Source: Comamonadaceae bacterium (GTDB taxonomy: Bacteria; Pseudomonadota; Gammaproteobacteria; Burkholderiales; Burkholderiaceae_C). Taken from it: a stretch of 8,550 nt of DNA. The notes below the pieces were generated by a model, which saw nothing but the letters and a program-made list of their open reading frames with translations, did not search any database and was not told the DNA's origin. This document shows, piece after piece, positions 6,452 to 8,550 of the stretch. The stretch is taken from the NCBI GenBank assembly GCA_947374105.1, contig CANCAO010000050.1, positions 1 to 8,550 on the forward strand, in the 5' to 3' direction. The position numbers were made by a program, and so were the translations under genes. Within the stretch, counting starts at the first letter, position 1; the number at the start of each line of letters is the position of its first letter.

Positions 6452-6984
6452 AACGTCGCCAACTACTTTGGGGCTTGAGTGCCGCAACCTTGCTCAGCGC
6501 CTGTAGCTCACCGCAGATCACGGACTACGCGGCTGAAAAACCGCTACTCGATTTGCGCCAGTACTTCAACGGCACGCTCGATGCGTACGGTGTCTTCACC
6601 GATCGCTCGGGCAAGGTCGTCAAGCGTTTCACAGTGGTCATGCAGTGCAGTTGGCAAGGTGATGAAGGCGTGCTGGACGAAGCCTTTAGCTACTCAGACG
6701 GTACAAAACAGCGCCGCGTCTGGCGCCTCACGCGCACGGGGGAGGGCCACTACACCGGGCGGGCTGACGATGTGGCGGGCGTGGCAACCGGGCAGGCGAG
6801 TGGCAACGCTTTTCATTGGAACTACACCCTGGCTTTGCCGGTGGACGGCAAGGTGATTGAGGTGCAATTCGACGACTGGATGTACCTGATGAACGAGCGC
6901 GTGATGCTCAACAAAGCCAGCATGAGCAAGTTTGGCGTAGGCTTGGGTGAAGTGACCCTCTCATTCATGAAAAGACCCACATGA
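6448..6984 (+). CDS. DUF3833 family lipoprotein
   Basis: This is a 178-residue lipoprotein. The amino terminus MKRRQLLWGLSAATLLSAC is a lipoprotein signal peptide with lipobox LSAC (16-19). Cys19 would be lipidated, and Ser at +2 favours delivery to the outer membrane. The rest fits DUF3833: YFNGTLDAYGVFTDRSGKV (39-57), LDEAFSYSDGTKQRRVW (76-92), ADDVAGVATGQASGNAFHW (106-124) and FDDWMYLMNE (141-150). The family looks like a small beta-rich, lipocalin-like envelope protein, but its ligand is unknown. The gene overlaps the transporter before it and the SDR after it by 4 nt each. It regularly accompanies the flavoprotein/DUF1365/Cfa-like trio in other bacteria, so a role in outer-membrane handling of modified lipids is a reasonable inference. 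Confidence 0.9.
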   Translation: MKRRQLLWGLSAATLLSACSSPQITDYAAEKPLLDLRQYFNGTLDAYGVFTDRSGKVVKRFTVVMQCSWQGDEGVLDEAFSYSDGTKQRRVWRLTRTGEGHYTGRADDVAGVATGQASGNAFHWNYTLALPVDGKVIEVQFDDWMYLMNERVMLNKASMSKFGVGLGEVTLSFMKRPT

Positions 6985-7793
6985 GCCTCAACCCCAAAGT
7001 GCGTGACTGGCGCGGTAAGTCCGTCTGGGTGGTGGGTGCGTCCAGTGGCATTGGCCGGGCCACGGCCTCGGCCTTGCATACGCGCGGCGCGCGGGTGATC
7101 GTGTCGGCGCGCCAGTCGGATGCCTTGAACAGCTTCGAGCACCAGCACCCTGGCGCTGTGGCGGTGGTCTTGGATTCAACTGACCGTGCAGCCGTGTTCA
7201 AAGCGGCGCAAACTATGTTTGAAAACGGCCCCTTAGACCATGTGATGTACTGCGCAGGACACTACCAAGAGCTGAGGGCAACCGAGTTTGATCTGGACGA
7301 GATGCTGCGCCATGAGCAGGTCAACTACAGCGGCGCGCCCATGGTGCTGGGGGCTGTGGTGCCCCATTTTTTGGAGCGCGCGAAATCACAGTCTGGAATT
7401 GTTCGCAGTGAACAGGCGGTTTGCGCAGGCCATATCAGCCTTATCTCCAGCGTGGCCGGGTTTCGCGGCTTGCCCAAGAGCCTGGCCTATGGGCCGACCA
7501 AGGCCGCGCTCATCAACCTGGCTGAAACCCTGTACCTTGACTTGCAACCCCTGGGCATAGCCGTGAGCCTGATCAACCCAGGCTTTGTGCAAACACCGCT
7601 CACGGCCCACAACCATTTCAAGATGCCGGGCTTGGTCACGCCGGAGCAGGCCGCGCAGGCGATCATTCGGGGCTGGGAGCGGGGCGAGTTTGAAATCCAC
7701 TTCCCCAAACGCTTCACGCGCTGGATGAAGCTGCTGCGTGTGCTGCCCTATCGCCTGTATTTCCCGCTGGTGCGTCGCATGACGGGCCTGTAG
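6981..7793 (+). CDS. Short-chain dehydrogenase/reductase (SDR)
   Basis: This 270-residue classical SDR would act in the cytoplasm with NAD(P). It has the nucleotide motif G19-ASS-G23-I-G25, a CAG at 91-93 in place of NNAG, N115, catalytic S157 in LISSVAG, and Y170-GPT-K174. The PG motif NPGFVQTP (199-206) is also present. Basic residues after the first strand (S42, A43, R44) would favour NADPH, a family-level inference. A carboxy-terminal basic/hydrophobic tail (244-270, RFTRWMKLLRVLPYRLYFPL) may contact membrane. Residues about 135-149, just before the catalytic strand, look like an insertion relative to typical SDRs. The start overlaps the lipoprotein stop by 4 nt. An oxidised or hydroxylated acyl chain, or an aldehyde from lipid oxidation, would be plausible substrates, but none is shown. 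Confidence 0.88.
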   Translation: MSLNPKVRDWRGKSVWVVGASSGIGRATASALHTRGARVIVSARQSDALNSFEHQHPGAVAVVLDSTDRAAVFKAAQTMFENGPLDHVMYCAGHYQELRATEFDLDEMLRHEQVNYSGAPMVLGAVVPHFLERAKSQSGIVRSEQAVCAGHISLISSVAGFRGLPKSLAYGPTKAALINLAETLYLDLQPLGIAVSLINPGFVQTPLTAHNHFKMPGLVTPEQAAQAIIRGWERGEFEIHFPKRFTRWMKLLRVLPYRLYFPLVRRMTGL

Positions 7794-7840
7794 GCTCAGC
7801 CTGTGTTGTTGTGAGATTGAATCTGTGAAAGTGAACCCGC

Positions 7841-8293
7841 ATGACGCATGAGACCTCTCCCGCTCAGCGCGCTGCAGTGGAGCGTGCCGTGGTGTTTTTT
7901 GAAAACCTCTCACCCCAATCGCTAACGCAGTTGGCCACGTTGTACACCGCAGACGCTTACTTCAAAGACCCTTTCAACGAAGTGCAGGGCGTAGCCGAAA
8001 TCCAGCACATCTTTGCCCACATGTACGTTGCCCTAGACGCGCCGCATTTCGTCGTGACGGGCCGCGTGGTGGACGGTGCGCAATGCTTCTTGACCTGGGA
8101 GTTCCGCTTTCGCTTTCGACGTTTCAACTCAAAGGTTGATCAAACGGTGCGCGGCGCATCGCACCTCAAACTCGCGGTTGATGGGCGCATCCACTTTCAC
8201 CGCGACTATTGGGACGCGGCCGAGGAGTTGTACGAAAAACTGCCGCTGTTAAACCGATTGATGCGCTGGTTGAAGCGAAAGATTAACACGTAA
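7841..8293 (+). CDS. NTF2-like / SnoaL-like protein
   Basis: This 150-residue protein has the small alpha+beta cone fold of nuclear transport factor 2-like proteins. It opens with the helix AVERAVVFFENLSPQSLTQL (12-31), then YTADAYFKDPFNEVQGVAEI (35-54), and later strands WEFRFRFRRF, GASHLKL and GRIHFHRDYWDAAEELYEKL. The Asp-Pro-Phe turn and the HRDYWD ending are characteristic. Some relatives are isomerases or hydratases, while others only bind ligands. No signal peptide is present, and the carboxy terminus is strongly basic (MRWLKRKINT). It lies 47 bp after the SDR in the same direction and is probably the last operon gene. The Shine-Dalgarno is weak (GAAAG). It recurs in this kind of lipid cluster, but its role is unknown. 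Confidence 0.88.
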   Translation: MTHETSPAQRAAVERAVVFFENLSPQSLTQLATLYTADAYFKDPFNEVQGVAEIQHIFAHMYVALDAPHFVVTGRVVDGAQCFLTWEFRFRFRRFNSKVDQTVRGASHLKLAVDGRIHFHRDYWDAAEELYEKLPLLNRLMRWLKRKINT

Positions 8294-8305
8294 AAACGGC
8301 TGCAG

Positions 8306-8353
8306 GCCAATAATTACTGGCATGAGATGCTACTTAATTGATAGTAATTTGGC
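8306..8353. terminator. Inverted repeat between convergent genes, possible bidirectional terminator
   Basis: GCCAA-TA-ATTACT (8306-8318) pairs with AGTAATTTGGC (8343-8353). This gives an 11-bp stem with a 2-nt bulge and a 24-nt loop. It sits in the 77-bp gap between the last operon gene and the oppositely oriented fabI, where transcripts from both sides should end. On the minus strand a run of five T follows about 8 nt after the stem. There is no good T run on the plus side. The stem is AT-rich, so it may instead be a copy of a dispersed intergenic repeat. Confidence 0.4.
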
Positions 8354-8370
8354 TGAGGTTCGTGCTCGGG

Positions 8371-8550
8371 CTACTCCGCAATCCCACCCACCACTTGACT
8401 GAACCCACCGTCCACATAGGTAATCTCAGCGCTCACGCCTGCGGCGAGGTCTGAGAGTAAAAAGGCGGCAACGTTTCCCACGTCTTCAATCGTGACGTTG
8501 CGACGGATGGGGGACGTTTCGGCCACTACGCTCAGTATCTTGCCAAAGCC
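8371..8550 (-). CDS. fabI: Enoyl-[acyl-carrier-protein] reductase (NADH), C-terminal fragment
   Basis: This is the last 59 residues plus stop of a gene that continues past the right edge. The fragment [20 protein letters not shown], then [20 protein letters not shown] and [19 protein letters not shown], is the conserved carboxy terminus of FabI, an SDR-fold enzyme. FabI carries out the last reduction of each fatty acid elongation cycle in the cytoplasm. The catalytic Tyr and Lys lie outside the window. The gene is convergent with the lipid operon, so the two are not co-transcribed. It marks the right side of the locus as core chromosome. Confidence 0.9.
   Translation of the reverse strand, partial: GFGKILSVVAETSPIRRNVTIEDVGNVAAFLLSDLAAGVSAEITYVDGGFSQVVGGIAE

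Noticed and set aside
7792..7802. AGGCT-C-AGCCT palindrome after the SDR as a terminator
   Set aside because: A one-base loop cannot form a stable hairpin, there is no T run, and the next gene follows 40 bp later in the same direction.
7386..7913. 175-codon minus-strand open frame across the SDR and NTF2-like genes
   Set aside because: It is antisense to two well-supported genes, has no recognisable domain, and is rich in residues expected from shadow translation of GC-rich codons.
1..8550. Mobile element, CRISPR array, tRNA or rRNA
   Set aside because: No transposase, integrase, terminal repeats, regularly spaced repeats or RNA gene sequence was found on either strand.

Overview
This looks like chromosomal DNA of a betaproteobacterium, most likely a member of the Comamonadaceae (Burkholderiales). 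The evidence is the codon usage, the recognisable FabI carboxy terminus at the right edge, and the ferritin-like amino terminus at the left edge. No phage, IS, tRNA, rRNA or CRISPR sequence was seen. Gene density is high, and the only substantial non-coding stretch is about 155 bp around a divergent promoter region.

Layout. On the minus strand at the left are the start of a probable ferritin-like protein (1-101) and a MerR-type regulator with a cobalamin-binding domain (157-1083). The regulator carries the signature residues of the adenosyl-B12 light sensors CarH/LitR. A divergent, AT-rich control region (1084-1239) holds a perfect 14-bp inverted repeat, two overlapping mirror-image promoter candidates and a TGGACA-N12-TGTACA direct repeat resembling known LitR-type operators. 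A compact plus-strand operon follows (1240-8293): FAD-dependent amine-oxidase-like protein, DUF1365 protein, Cfa-like SAM methyltransferase, exported chalcone-isomerase-like protein, GPH-type MFS transporter, DUF3833 lipoprotein, SDR and an NTF2-like protein. Five of the seven junctions are 4-nt ATGA overlaps or direct stop/start abutments. The operon runs convergently into the 3' end of fabI (8371-8550, minus).

How the parts may work together. The flavoprotein and the Cfa-like methyltransferase act (by family) on acyl chains already in phospholipids, and DUF1365 is their usual neighbour. Similar pairs are known from the furan fatty acid pathway (UfaD/UfaM/UfaO, Rhodobacter sphaeroides) and from light- or singlet-oxygen-induced clusters in other proteobacteria. 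The remaining genes add a periplasmic protein, an outer-membrane-type lipoprotein, a membrane carrier, a reductase/dehydrogenase and a small cone-fold protein. The best reading is a photo-oxidative-stress membrane-lipid modification operon controlled by a B12-based light-sensing repressor encoded divergently. The individual families are seen in the sequence. The light control and the lipid product are inferences.
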